A stretch of DNA of 64,000 bases, from contig NZ_CP042288.1 of assembly GCF_022559625.1 (NCBI RefSeq), positions 2,490,155 through 2,554,154 on the forward strand. The letters are read 5' to 3'. Each line of letters opens with the position of its first letter. The first letter of the stretch is position 1. The notes under the pieces were generated by a model. That model was not told where the DNA came from, made no database searches, and was given only the letters and a program-made list of their open reading frames with translations. The DNA comes from Aquisalinus flavus (lineage in GTDB: Bacteria > Pseudomonadota > Alphaproteobacteria > Caulobacterales > Parvularculaceae). This document shows positions 53,555-62,565 of the stretch, in pieces. Position numbers and translations under genes: made by a program.

Positions 53555-55072
53555 TCAGGCCGACATCAGGGATTTTGCGGCACAATAGTGGTCGATGAAC
53601 TCCTGGTGGGCCGGCATGCCGTTGAGCCTGTCCTGGATGCCAGAGCGGATCTTTGCGAGCCGCAGTTTCAGATCATCCTCGGAAATCGAATTCGCCACCG
53701 GATGATAGCCTTTCGGCTCCAGCCCCTGCCCGTAAAGCACGGCAAACCAGCTGACTTCCTTGAACAATTCGCTCTTGTGGCACAGCGTCTCGCCGCGATT
53801 ACGGAAGGTCTCGAGGCGCCGCTTCAGCTCGTCGGGAATTTCCATCGTGCGCACATAATTCCAGAACGGCGTGTCGTCACGTTCTGTCACATGGTAATGC
53901 GCGATCAGGAAATCCTTCACATGATCATATTCCCAGTGCATTTCCTCGTTGTACTGATCGACGAGGCTCTCCTGAATCCCGTCGCCGGGGAACATGGCGA
54001 GGATTTTCGCGATTGCGACCTGGATGAGGTGGATCGACGTCGACTCGAGCGGCTCGAGGAAACCGTTCGACAGGCCGACGGACACGACATTCTTGATCCA
54101 GCTCTTCTTGCGCACGCCCGTGGTGAACCGCAGGACCTTCGGGTCGGCCAGCGGTTCGCCGTCGAGGGAAGACAGCAATCGTGCCGTCGCCTCGTCCTCG
54201 CTGATGAATTCGCCGGAAAAGACATAGCCATTGCCGGTGCGATGCTGCAGCGGAATGCGCCATTGCCAGCCGGCCTCGCGGGCCGTGGACCGCGTATAGG
54301 GCAGCGGCGGGCCGTTCTTTGCGCAGGGCACGGCGACAGCCTTGTTGACCGGCAGCATGGCGCTCCAGTCATGATAGCCGGCCTTGAACACCTGCTCGAT
54401 CAGCAGGCCGCGGAAGCCGGAGCAGTCGACGAAAAAGTCGCCCTCGATCGTCTTGCCGCCCTCCAGCTTGACGCTTTCGACATGGCCGCTCTCAGCATTC
54501 TGGGTGGCATCGACGATCTTTCCTTCGATGCGCCGTACACCGCGTTTCTCGGAAATCATGCGCAGATATTTCGCGTAAAGGCTGGCATCGAACTGGTAGG
54601 CGTAATTGACCGACGGCATGTGAATATTCTTGTCGTCATTGGTCCTGAGGAATTTCTCCTCGCGCGCCGCCTCGGTTTCGACATTGAACTTGGTATAGTC
54701 GAGATTGCCGCCGGCCTTCTTCCAGCGCAGCCAGTAATGGGAGAAACTGATCCCGCCCATGTCGACGCCGTAAAAGCCGAAGGGGTGGAAATAGCTGTGA
54801 CCGTGCTTGCGCCAGTCGCGAAACTCGATGCCCAGCTTGAAGGTCGCATTGGTCTCGCGCATGATCTCGGCTTCGTCGATGCCGACCACATTGTTATACA
54901 GGGCGATCTGCGGGATCGTGGCCTCGCCCACGCCAACAGTACCGATCATCTCGGATTCGACGAGGGTTATGTCGTGGTGATGCGTACCGAGAGTTTTTGC
55001 GAGCGCCGCGGCGACCATCCATCCCGAGGTACCGCCGCCGACAATCACGATTTTCCGTATTTTCTTCTGCAT
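53555..55072 (-). CDS. Flavin-dependent halogenase (tryptophan halogenase family), copy A
   Basis: 505 residues. Nucleotide motif GGGTSGW at 12-18, catalytic Lys79 in NATFKLGIEFRDW, halogenase motif WQWRIP at 269-274, and Glu343 in LEPLESTSIHL (equivalent to PrnA Glu346). All signature residues are present, so halide oxidation by FADH2/O2 is chemically possible. Substrate unknown; TonB-linked homologues are common in alphaproteobacteria and xanthomonads. ATG at 55072 is chosen because the frame above it runs into the upstream gene. Flavin reductase is not in the window. Confidence 0.92.
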   Translation of the reverse strand: MQKKIRKIVIVGGGTSGWMVAAALAKTLGTHHHDITLVESEMIGTVGVGEATIPQIALYNNVVGIDEAEIMRETNATFKLGIEFRDWRKHGHSYFHPFGFYGVDMGGISFSHYWLRWKKAGGNLDYTKFNVETEAAREEKFLRTNDDKNIHMPSVNYAYQFDASLYAKYLRMISEKRGVRRIEGKIVDATQNAESGHVESVKLEGGKTIEGDFFVDCSGFRGLLIEQVFKAGYHDWSAMLPVNKAVAVPCAKNGPPLPYTRSTAREAGWQWRIPLQHRTGNGYVFSGEFISEDEATARLLSSLDGEPLADPKVLRFTTGVRKKSWIKNVVSVGLSNGFLEPLESTSIHLIQVAIAKILAMFPGDGIQESLVDQYNEEMHWEYDHVKDFLIAHYHVTERDDTPFWNYVRTMEIPDELKRRLETFRNRGETLCHKSELFKEVSWFAVLYGQGLEPKGYHPVANSISEDDLKLRLAKIRSGIQDRLNGMPAHQEFIDHYCAAKSLMSA

Positions 55073-55082
55073 GGTGCTGATC

Positions 55083-56591
55083 CTAGAATGAGCTTCTGGG
55101 TTTTTGCGGCGCATACAGTTCCATATGCGCCGAAAGGGACGTCATTTCCGAAACTTCCTCGGCGATGAAGTTCAGCATCGCCTGAAAGCGCTGCATCAAC
55201 TCCGCCTCGGCCACGCCATCGACAAGCGGATGGTACTGGTCGGGAAGATGATTGTGACCGATCATGATCGAGATCCAGTTCTCCTTGTCGAAAGTCTCGT
55301 CGTCATAGTCCGGCACCTGGCCGGTCGCCTTGAAGGTGCCGAGCTTGTAGGCAAGCCGTTCGGGTGTTTCCTGGTGCCGCGCCCTGTCCCAGACCGGTTC
55401 GTCATAGCGCTGGTTCAGGCGGTAATGGGCAAGCTGGAAGTCGCGGATATTCTCCATGTGGCTAGCGAATTTCCGGTTATACAGCCGCGCCTCGGGCATC
55501 GCGCCGGCAGTTCCCGGGAAATGATCGACCAGCAGCGAAAGCCCGATATGCAGACTATGCAGGGAAACCGCATCGAGAGGCTCCAGCTGCACGGCAGCAT
55601 CGCCCATGGCGATACAGTTCCCCACCCATGCGTCCCGGCGCAGGCCGGTGTTCAGCGTGCTGACCACCGCATTGCCCGAGACCGTCATGCTGGACAGAAC
55701 CGGCACCGTTTCCATCATGTCATCATCGGACAATTCGTCGTCGGCATAGACAGCGACAAGCGCGGTGCGGCCCTGCAGGGGGAACATGCCCAGCCATCCG
55801 CCCCTGAAGGCCTGGACCTGGCTATAGGAAGGCAGCGGCGACAGCGGCTCGCCCGCGAGAGCCATCATGCGGTTACACGGATAAAGATGGTCCCAGGAGT
55901 CAGGCGCCGCCCCGCCGAGTTGGCCGATCAGGGCCGCCTCCGGCCCGGTGGCGTCGACGAAAAGGTCGCCGTCATGGACGGAGCCGTCGGACAGGGCGAC
56001 CGATCCGATCGCGCCGTCCGCAATAGTCACCTCTTGCAGCAGGCCCTGCGTATGGGCGATGCCGCTTTTCAGGGCGTAGGCCTTGAGCAGATGCACATAG
56101 CTGAGGGCATCGAGGTTGAAGCCCTGGGACGCCTTGGAGAAGGGCGTCGCGGATTCGCGCAGATCGGCAATGCGCCCCTGCGCCGCCGCGACCGCGCCGA
56201 TCGAGAAATTCTCAAACGGCACATTCATGCCGGACAGCCGCGCCTTCTGCCAGAAATGAACGAAGTCGACATGGCCGAAACGGGTACCGGTCGAATCATA
56301 GGCGTGCATGAAGGGCGGGCGGGAACCCGACCAGCCGGCAAATCGCTGCCCGAGCGCATAGGATGCCCCGGCAAACCTGAAGACATTGTTCTCGGCGATA
56401 CCGAGCAATCCGTGCAGGCCAGAGGCCGTCGGCAGGGCACTCAAAACGTCATGGGGCTGAAGCAGCGTCGGCAGCTCGATCGCCTTGATCTCGACGCCCG
56501 CCCGGCCATAGGCGCGCTGCAGGCCGAGGGCAGTCAGCCACAAGGCGGCGTCGCGCCCGACAATGACAATGGTTTCGACAGGCTTGCTCAT
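55083..56591 (-). CDS. Degenerate halogenase-family protein (pseudo-halogenase)
   Basis: 502 residues, collinear with copies A and C over the whole length, but the signatures are lost. GGGTSGW is GRDAALW (12-18), catalytic Lys79 is Ala79 (GASYALGQRF), WQWRIP is WLGMFP, and Glu343 is Asp (LEPLDAVSLHSL). No frameshift or stop is seen and codon use looks normal, so it is probably a maintained protein rather than a pseudogene. It starts ATGA-overlapping copy C and ends 10 bases before copy A. It may be a scaffold, regulatory partner or binding protein for the other two. Confidence 0.8.
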   Translation of the reverse strand: MSKPVETIVIVGRDAALWLTALGLQRAYGRAGVEIKAIELPTLLQPHDVLSALPTASGLHGLLGIAENNVFRFAGASYALGQRFAGWSGSRPPFMHAYDSTGTRFGHVDFVHFWQKARLSGMNVPFENFSIGAVAAAQGRIADLRESATPFSKASQGFNLDALSYVHLLKAYALKSGIAHTQGLLQEVTIADGAIGSVALSDGSVHDGDLFVDATGPEAALIGQLGGAAPDSWDHLYPCNRMMALAGEPLSPLPSYSQVQAFRGGWLGMFPLQGRTALVAVYADDELSDDDMMETVPVLSSMTVSGNAVVSTLNTGLRRDAWVGNCIAMGDAAVQLEPLDAVSLHSLHIGLSLLVDHFPGTAGAMPEARLYNRKFASHMENIRDFQLAHYRLNQRYDEPVWDRARHQETPERLAYKLGTFKATGQVPDYDDETFDKENWISIMIGHNHLPDQYHPLVDGVAEAELMQRFQAMLNFIAEEVSEMTSLSAHMELYAPQKPRSSF

Positions 56592-58123
56592 TCAACGGCC
56601 TCCGCAATGGCGGCAGGAACGTCATTGGACGGACAATAATCCTCGACGAAGACTCCATGGCTTGGCATGCGATCGACGCGCTCGGCAATCTGGGCGCGCA
56701 ATTTGCGGATTTCTCCCAGCATTTCCTCGAGCGGCTGCTTGTCCGCCTGGCGGTCATAGCGCTGCGGCATGACGCCCTGGCCGACATAGACCGCCAGCCA
56801 GCTCGCCGGCGTGAACAGCCCGGCGGTATAGGTTTCGATATGCCCGGTGCTGCGGAAGAATTCGAGCTTCTCGAGCAGGCTGTCGGGCACCTCCATCGAC
56901 CGGCAATAGCGCCAGAGCTCGGCATCGTCGCGCGCATTGGCGTAATAGTGCAGAATCAGGAAATCCCGTACACGGTCATATTCCAGATCGACGCGACGAT
57001 TGAACTCGGCCCGCAGCGCCGGATCGACCGTCTTGCGCGGGAACAGGGTCAGCAAGGTGGTGATGGCCTGCTGGATCAGATAGATCGACGTCGATTCCAG
57101 GGGTTCGAGGAACCCGCTCGACAGCCCGATGGCAACGCAGTTTTTCTGCCATGACGCGACACGGCGCCCGGCCCTGAATTTCAGGAAGCGCGGATCGCTC
57201 TGCGCTGCGCCATCCAGATTCGACAACAGCGTGCTCGCAGCCTCATCATCGCTGATGAAGTCGCTGGCATAGACATAGCCATTGCCGGTCCGGCTTTGCA
57301 GCGGGATGCGCCATTGCCAGCCGGCGGCGCGCGCCGTCGACCGGGTATACGGAAGAAGTTTCCCCGGCAGCCGGTCGCACGGCACGGCAACCGCGCGGTC
57401 ACAGGGCAGCCATTTCGACCAGCCCTGATAGGCCACGCCCAGCGTCTCGCCGATCAGCAGGGCGCGGAACCCGGTGCAATCGATGAACAGATCCGCCGTC
57501 ACGACCTCGCCGCTCTCCAGCGTGACCGAGGCGATATCGCCGCTCTGGCCGTCAAGGGAGACATCCGTCACCTTGCCCTCGGTGCGCACCGCGCCGCGCC
57601 GTTCGGCAAACCGCCTCAGATAGCCGGCATAAAGCGCCGCATCGAAATGATAGGCATAGGAATAGGTTGAGCTGATCTGGTTTTGATCCTTGGACGGAAA
57701 ATCGAACTTGCCGGCGCGGCTGGCGACGATCGGATAGCTGTAATCCTGCAAATTTGTCTCATGGCCGCTCTGCGTCGCGCGGACCCATTGGTGGTGGAAT
57801 CTCGCGCCGCCGATCGGCTGCCCGTGCACCCCGAAAGGGTGAATATAGGAAGAGCCCTTGAAGCCCCAGTCGACGAACTCGATGCCCAGTTTGAAGGTCG
57901 CGTTCGCCTGCTGCATCATGTCGGCCTCGATGACGCCGATATGGTCGTTGAATTCCTTCATGTGCGGCAGGGTCGCCTCGCCGACGCCGACCGTGCCGAT
58001 TTCCTCGGACTCGATCAGGCGGACGGATGCGACATTGCGCGACACGATACCGGCAATCGCCGCGGCAGCGGACCAACCGGCCGTGCCGCCGCCGACGATG
58101 ACGATATTCAGGGGAGTATCCAT
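56588..58123 (-). CDS. Flavin-dependent halogenase (tryptophan halogenase family), copy C
   Basis: 511 residues. GGGTAGW at 11-17, Lys78 in NATFKLGIEFVDW, WQWRIP at 269-274, Glu343 in LEPLESTSIYL: all family signatures intact. It is first of three halogenase-family genes downstream of the TonB-dependent receptor. AGGA lies 11 nt before the ATG. It is 138 bp from the receptor stop, with a large hairpin between. Confidence 0.92.
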   Translation of the reverse strand: MDTPLNIVIVGGGTAGWSAAAAIAGIVSRNVASVRLIESEEIGTVGVGEATLPHMKEFNDHIGVIEADMMQQANATFKLGIEFVDWGFKGSSYIHPFGVHGQPIGGARFHHQWVRATQSGHETNLQDYSYPIVASRAGKFDFPSKDQNQISSTYSYAYHFDAALYAGYLRRFAERRGAVRTEGKVTDVSLDGQSGDIASVTLESGEVVTADLFIDCTGFRALLIGETLGVAYQGWSKWLPCDRAVAVPCDRLPGKLLPYTRSTARAAGWQWRIPLQSRTGNGYVYASDFISDDEAASTLLSNLDGAAQSDPRFLKFRAGRRVASWQKNCVAIGLSSGFLEPLESTSIYLIQQAITTLLTLFPRKTVDPALRAEFNRRVDLEYDRVRDFLILHYYANARDDAELWRYCRSMEVPDSLLEKLEFFRSTGHIETYTAGLFTPASWLAVYVGQGVMPQRYDRQADKQPLEEMLGEIRKLRAQIAERVDRMPSHGVFVEDYCPSNDVPAAIAEAVE

Positions 58124-58174
58124 GACACAATTTATCCTGCTGGTATCCGATAATACACCGTGTCCGAAACGAAA

Positions 58175-58235
58175 TCACCCCTCCCGCGACATCGCGACCC
58201 GGTCGGACCGGTATCGCAAGCCGCGAGAGGGGTGA
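58175..58235 (-). other. Large hairpin between the receptor and halogenase genes
   Basis: TCACCCCTCCCGCG and CGCGAGAGGGGTGA pair over 13 of 14 positions, enclosing a 33-base loop with a further CCGGTC/ACCGG fold. No T-run follows on the minus strand. It may attenuate transcription so that receptor mRNA exceeds halogenase mRNA. Confidence 0.5.
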
Positions 58236-58261
58236 CGTTAAGTCAGGCCCTCAGGCAATGA

Positions 58262-61200
58262 CTAGAACTTCATCCGGACACCGAAGGTGTAGCGGACATC
58301 GTTCTGGAAGGTCGAACCCGGCAGGCGGAAGCCGCCTTCCGAAGAGTTCTGAACCTGGGATTCTGTCACCGTCTTGGTGTTCAGAAGGTTCTGACCCTGA
58401 ACGCTGAGCTCGACATTGTCGTTCACGCGGTAGCGGAGCGACGCGTCAAGGAAGCCTTGCTCTTCGTTCCAGATCGGCGTGGCCACACAGCAGTCGAGAG
58501 CCGTGATCATGTACTCGCTGCGCCAGTTGTAGGCGAGACGGGCCGCGAACGGACCTTTCTCGTACATGCCGACGAGGTTGTAGGAGTGATCGGAGAGACC
58601 TTCCAGGCGATCGACCTGGACCTGGTTCTCGGCACCGCCGCCAACCTGGCCACTGTCCTCGCCATCGCCACTCGGACCATCGCTGACGACCCGGTCAGTG
58701 GAGACGCCCTGGTTGTCGACGAAGGTGTAGTTGGCCTGGACGCCGAAGCCATCCCATGGGGAGGGCAGGAAGTCGAAGAAGCGCTGATAGGCAACTTCGA
58801 AGCCCTGGATGGAGGCGCCTTCGCCATTGAGCGGACCACGGATCAGAGCCGTTTCGGTGACGCCATTATTGGTGACTTCACGCTCATACTCACCGACCTG
58901 GATATAGTCCTCGAACTCCTTGTAGAAGACGGCGAAGGAGAACGAGCCCACATCGGCGAAGTAACGCTCGAGCGAGATGTCGAACTGGTTCGCCATAACC
59001 GGTGCCAGGAACGGGTTCTGGGCAGAACCGCGATAGATCGGCGTGATGCCCGTGATTTCACCCGCGCTGTTGGTCGAATAGAGCTGTGGATCGAAGTCAC
59101 CCGATGCGTTTGGAACCGATACGCCAACATTGGCGAAGTTCCGCAACGTACCGATATCCGGACGGGACATGGCACGGGAGGCAGCAAAACGGATCAGCCA
59201 TTCTTCAGACAGGTCAAACTTGATGTTGAAGCTCGGCATCCAGTGCTCGTGCTTTTGCTCCGTCGTTGTTTCGATGTTGCCACCGCTCAGGAAGTTGAAC
59301 TGATCCTGGGAGACGTAGCAACCCGGCGTGAATGCGACCGGCGGTGCACTGAGATCACCCGTTTCCTGATCGGCACGAGGAGCCAGGCGATAGCAGGCGA
59401 GGTTTTCGAACGTGCGTGGCAGGATATTACTCGTCACACGATAGGTCGTTTCGCCTGTATCCGGGTCAAGAATGGGATCGCCCGTATCCGTATCGGTGGC
59501 GACTTCGTATTCGGCGAAGTAGACATCCGGCAGGGTCGGGATGATCAGGCTGCCCGTGCTGGAGTTATTGGTTTCGACGTAACGCACGCCGATATTACCG
59601 CTGAACGGAATGCCGAACAGCTCTGTATCGGAGCCGCCGAAATTGAGCTGGGCATAACCGGCGAAGGTTTCCTCCTGAACGTCCGCGATTTCGCCCGGAC
59701 CGTAGCAGGAACCTGGCATTTCGCGGAACGCCGGGTTGGCCGCATTCGGACCACGCTCGCCACCGCCGGAGCAGATCGGCGACCAGTGGCCGTCATTGCC
59801 GATACCGCCGACAGCCTCACGACCGAAGGCATTGGCAAACCCTTCGCGATCCTGCAGCAGGTCCATGTTGAAGAAGACCCACTCGTCCGGACCGAGATCC
59901 GTGCCACCGAGATCGATACCGAAGGGCAGGGTTTCGACACCGCCCGGCTGATAGCCGAGGAAGCCATCCGGACCGAAACGACCCTGGACGCCGCTGAACA
60001 GGTCAGCAGAAGCAACCGGACCGGCATTCGGGTTCGCATAGGCTGCGTTGCCTTCGGTCCAGTTGTTGGCGACGTTCTGCCAGTTATAGGTCGAGTTGCG
60101 GATCAGCTGCTCGCGGTTGGCATAACGCGCCCCGAGCTTGACCGAGCGCACCCAGCCATTTTCGACATCATATTCCACATCGCCGCGGAAGGCCGTTTCC
60201 GTGCCTTCGGAGTCTTCGATATGGTCCATGATGTGCTTGATGAAGTAGTTGCTCGGATCCCCGAACACCGAATTGTCATAGGTGTTCGACTGATATTCGG
60301 CATTGGTGTTTGCCGCACCGGCTGCTTCACCGTCAGTGTAGTTGATGTTGATACCCGGAGCGATCCCGATATCCGGAATGTCCCCGGTCAGGTCGAGCGT
60401 CAGGTTACCGAATGTCTGCAGGGCTGCGGTGATGTCATAGTTCGACACCGACGCATCGACATACTGGGCGTCGAAGTTGAAGCGCAGACGGTCCGTCGGG
60501 GCGAATTTCAGGTTGAAGCCGAAATCTTCCGTCAGGTTGGTGTTATTGTTCGAGCGGCTCTCGGTCAGGATGTCCGTACCACGCTGACGCGGCGCGCAGC
60601 CGTTCCAGCCATAGCAGGGATTGACGAGAGCTTCGCCGTCGCCGTTCGACAGGAAGCGGGAAGCGGCGGTGCTGTCAGAGCCCCACCAGCCTGTGTCGTT
60701 GACGATCGTGCCTTGCTGGAACAGACCATCATTGTTGAACGTGAACGGATCGGTACCGGCCAGCCATTGCGGCGGACGCGGGTCGCCAAGGCTGACGCCA
60801 TCGGCGTTGATGTCCTGGTTCGGCACGACATAGAAGATCGACTGACCGAAGGAGAAGTCGGCCGGGACGCCAAACACGACATATTCTTCCCAGCGCTGAT
60901 CATATTCGGAGCGCTGATACTGAGCCGTTGCCAGCCATTTCTTGCTCGGATCCTGCCACTGGGCGGCGAGGGACACACCGGTCCGCTCACGGTAATAGGT
61001 GTTGTCACGAACGAAGATCTGGGACGGCAGGAAGAAGATGCCATCGCTTTCGTCGATCTGGCCGTTATTGTTACAACGCAGGTCGTCGTAAATGGCAAAG
61101 CCGGGCGCGTTGTACTGGATATTGCGGCCATCGGCGGTGAAGATGTTGACACCGCATTCGCGATCATTCTGCGAATACACGCCATTCTCGTCGGCCTGGT

Positions 61201-61987
61201 AATTCACGCCGAAACGGTTGGCGCGATAGAGCTGGACGCCTTCCGACTTGGTCTGGACCTCGGAGAAGGCAGCGTTCGCCATGATGCCGAACTCACCGAT
61301 CTCGGTGTCCCAGCGATCGGAGAAGATGCCGGAAATTTCCGGCGTCGTCGCTTCGGCAAGGTTGTTGTAGTTGGCGTTGGCAGACAGCGCGATCAGGCGG
61401 CCATTGGAGTCGAACGGCACGCGGGTGCGCAGGTTGATCGTACCGGCGATACCGCCCTCGATCAGCTCGGCAGTCTGGTTCTTGTAGGTGTCGACACCGG
61501 CCATCAGCTCCGGCGAGATGTCGGACCAGGACAGGCCGCGCGAGGAGTTGGCGGAGAAGGTGTCACGGCCGTTGAACTCGGAACGGACCTGCTGCAGGCC
61601 GCGAACGATAACGCCCGACGGCTCGGCGGAGAAGTGTGCCGTGTCGCTCGAGGCGGCAAAGCGGTTCACCGTGATACCGGCAACGCGCTGCAGCGCTTCG
61701 GCGATGGATTTGTCCGGGAACGCGCCGATGTCGGTCGCGGTAATGGAGTCGACAACAGTGTCGGCGCTGCGCTTGATCTGCTGGGCAGACCGAAGCGATG
61801 AGCGCACGCCCGTCACGACGATTGTATCGTCGCTTTCAATTTCTTCGTTTTCGTCGGTTGCCTCAACGTCATCTTGCGCGAAGGCCATTGACGGTGCGAA
61901 CGGGATACCCGCGACACCGAGCACGAGCGCGGACGCACCCGTAAGGGCCCAGGCCCTCGTTTTGGAACTAGAGTTTAGTGATTTCAT
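58262..61987 (-). CDS. TonB-dependent outer-membrane receptor (large, Caulobacter/Sphingomonas type)
   Basis: 1241 residues. Signal peptide ends SMAFAQ. TonB box DDTIVVTGVR near 53-62, plug domain (DIGAFPDKSIAEALQRVAGITVNRF, GVIVRGLQQVRSEFNG), then a 22-strand barrel ending FQNDVRYTFGVRMKF with terminal Phe. Very large for the family, typical of receptors for oligosaccharides or plant-type polymers. AAGGGAA precedes the ATG. First gene of the minus-strand halogenase operon, divergent from the cupin gene. Confidence 0.95.
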   Translation of the reverse strand: MKSLNSSSKTRAWALTGASALVLGVAGIPFAPSMAFAQDDVEATDENEEIESDDTIVVTGVRSSLRSAQQIKRSADTVVDSITATDIGAFPDKSIAEALQRVAGITVNRFAASSDTAHFSAEPSGVIVRGLQQVRSEFNGRDTFSANSSRGLSWSDISPELMAGVDTYKNQTAELIEGGIAGTINLRTRVPFDSNGRLIALSANANYNNLAEATTPEISGIFSDRWDTEIGEFGIMANAAFSEVQTKSEGVQLYRANRFGVNYQADENGVYSQNDRECGVNIFTADGRNIQYNAPGFAIYDDLRCNNNGQIDESDGIFFLPSQIFVRDNTYYRERTGVSLAAQWQDPSKKWLATAQYQRSEYDQRWEEYVVFGVPADFSFGQSIFYVVPNQDINADGVSLGDPRPPQWLAGTDPFTFNNDGLFQQGTIVNDTGWWGSDSTAASRFLSNGDGEALVNPCYGWNGCAPRQRGTDILTESRSNNNTNLTEDFGFNLKFAPTDRLRFNFDAQYVDASVSNYDITAALQTFGNLTLDLTGDIPDIGIAPGININYTDGEAAGAANTNAEYQSNTYDNSVFGDPSNYFIKHIMDHIEDSEGTETAFRGDVEYDVENGWVRSVKLGARYANREQLIRNSTYNWQNVANNWTEGNAAYANPNAGPVASADLFSGVQGRFGPDGFLGYQPGGVETLPFGIDLGGTDLGPDEWVFFNMDLLQDREGFANAFGREAVGGIGNDGHWSPICSGGGERGPNAANPAFREMPGSCYGPGEIADVQEETFAGYAQLNFGGSDTELFGIPFSGNIGVRYVETNNSSTGSLIIPTLPDVYFAEYEVATDTDTGDPILDPDTGETTYRVTSNILPRTFENLACYRLAPRADQETGDLSAPPVAFTPGCYVSQDQFNFLSGGNIETTTEQKHEHWMPSFNIKFDLSEEWLIRFAASRAMSRPDIGTLRNFANVGVSVPNASGDFDPQLYSTNSAGEITGITPIYRGSAQNPFLAPVMANQFDISLERYFADVGSFSFAVFYKEFEDYIQVGEYEREVTNNGVTETALIRGPLNGEGASIQGFEVAYQRFFDFLPSPWDGFGVQANYTFVDNQGVSTDRVVSDGPSGDGEDSGQVGGGAENQVQVDRLEGLSDHSYNLVGMYEKGPFAARLAYNWRSEYMITALDCCVATPIWNEEQGFLDASLRYRVNDNVELSVQGQNLLNTKTVTESQVQNSSEGGFRLPGSTFQNDVRYTFGVRMKF

Positions 61988-62565
61988 TTCCCTTGCCCTC
62001 CCATTGGCACTGAATGTTTACGCTCCCAAATCTTTTCTCCGCACAGTCACCGGACATTGCGGTTGGACAAGAATTGTCTGCGATCAGTCGCGAGGCGTTT
62101 CCCGTCCCGTCGGTTTTCCCGACGTTTTTTATGTTAACTGCAACTGGCGACCGCGTTTTTTTGCTCTGGCGGCGCGGAACACCAACATTGCTGCAATTTC
62201 ACATTCCACTGATAGATATTTCAAATTTATCAATCAAGCGGATTCTGACAGGGGCCGCTCCAAAACCGCCGGATATCGCCTCAAACGCCCCGAAAGCGGG
62301 AATTTTTATGGTGGTTGGTGCTAAAAAGACGCAGTGGACTGCCTGTGATGATAGCGCCAACGCGAGCGGTGTCTGGTAGCGCCCACATCCCGTACCGGGT
62401 AGAGCGTGCGCGATGCCGCTCAGGGCCTCGATGCCTCATCATGACAGTTTGATTTTTCGCGCAATTGCCGTTTGTATGGGTGACCTGATGCCCCGACGGC
62501 GATCAAGTCCTGTTGTAAAGCCACTCCGGCAACCCCTCCGTCCGAACCGGCAAGATCTGAGTATT
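61988..62565. other. Divergent intergenic region, TonB receptor / cupin gene
   Basis: 578 bases. It should carry two outward promoters. A terminator-like hairpin at 62108-62130 is listed separately. I could not assign an operator or -35/-10 pair with confidence. Confidence 0.6.
62108..62130 (+). terminator. Terminator-like hairpin inside the divergent promoter region
   Basis: CGTCGG and CCGACG with a TTTTC loop, directly followed by six T on the plus strand. It lies 436 bases before the cupin start. It could end a short plus-strand RNA or act as an attenuator of the cupin transcript. Confidence 0.5.

Noticed and set aside
58457-61801. Long open frame of 1114 codons opposite the TonB receptor
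   Set aside because: Antisense shadow caused by GC-rich third positions; no family match, no signal, and the receptor frame is clearly real.
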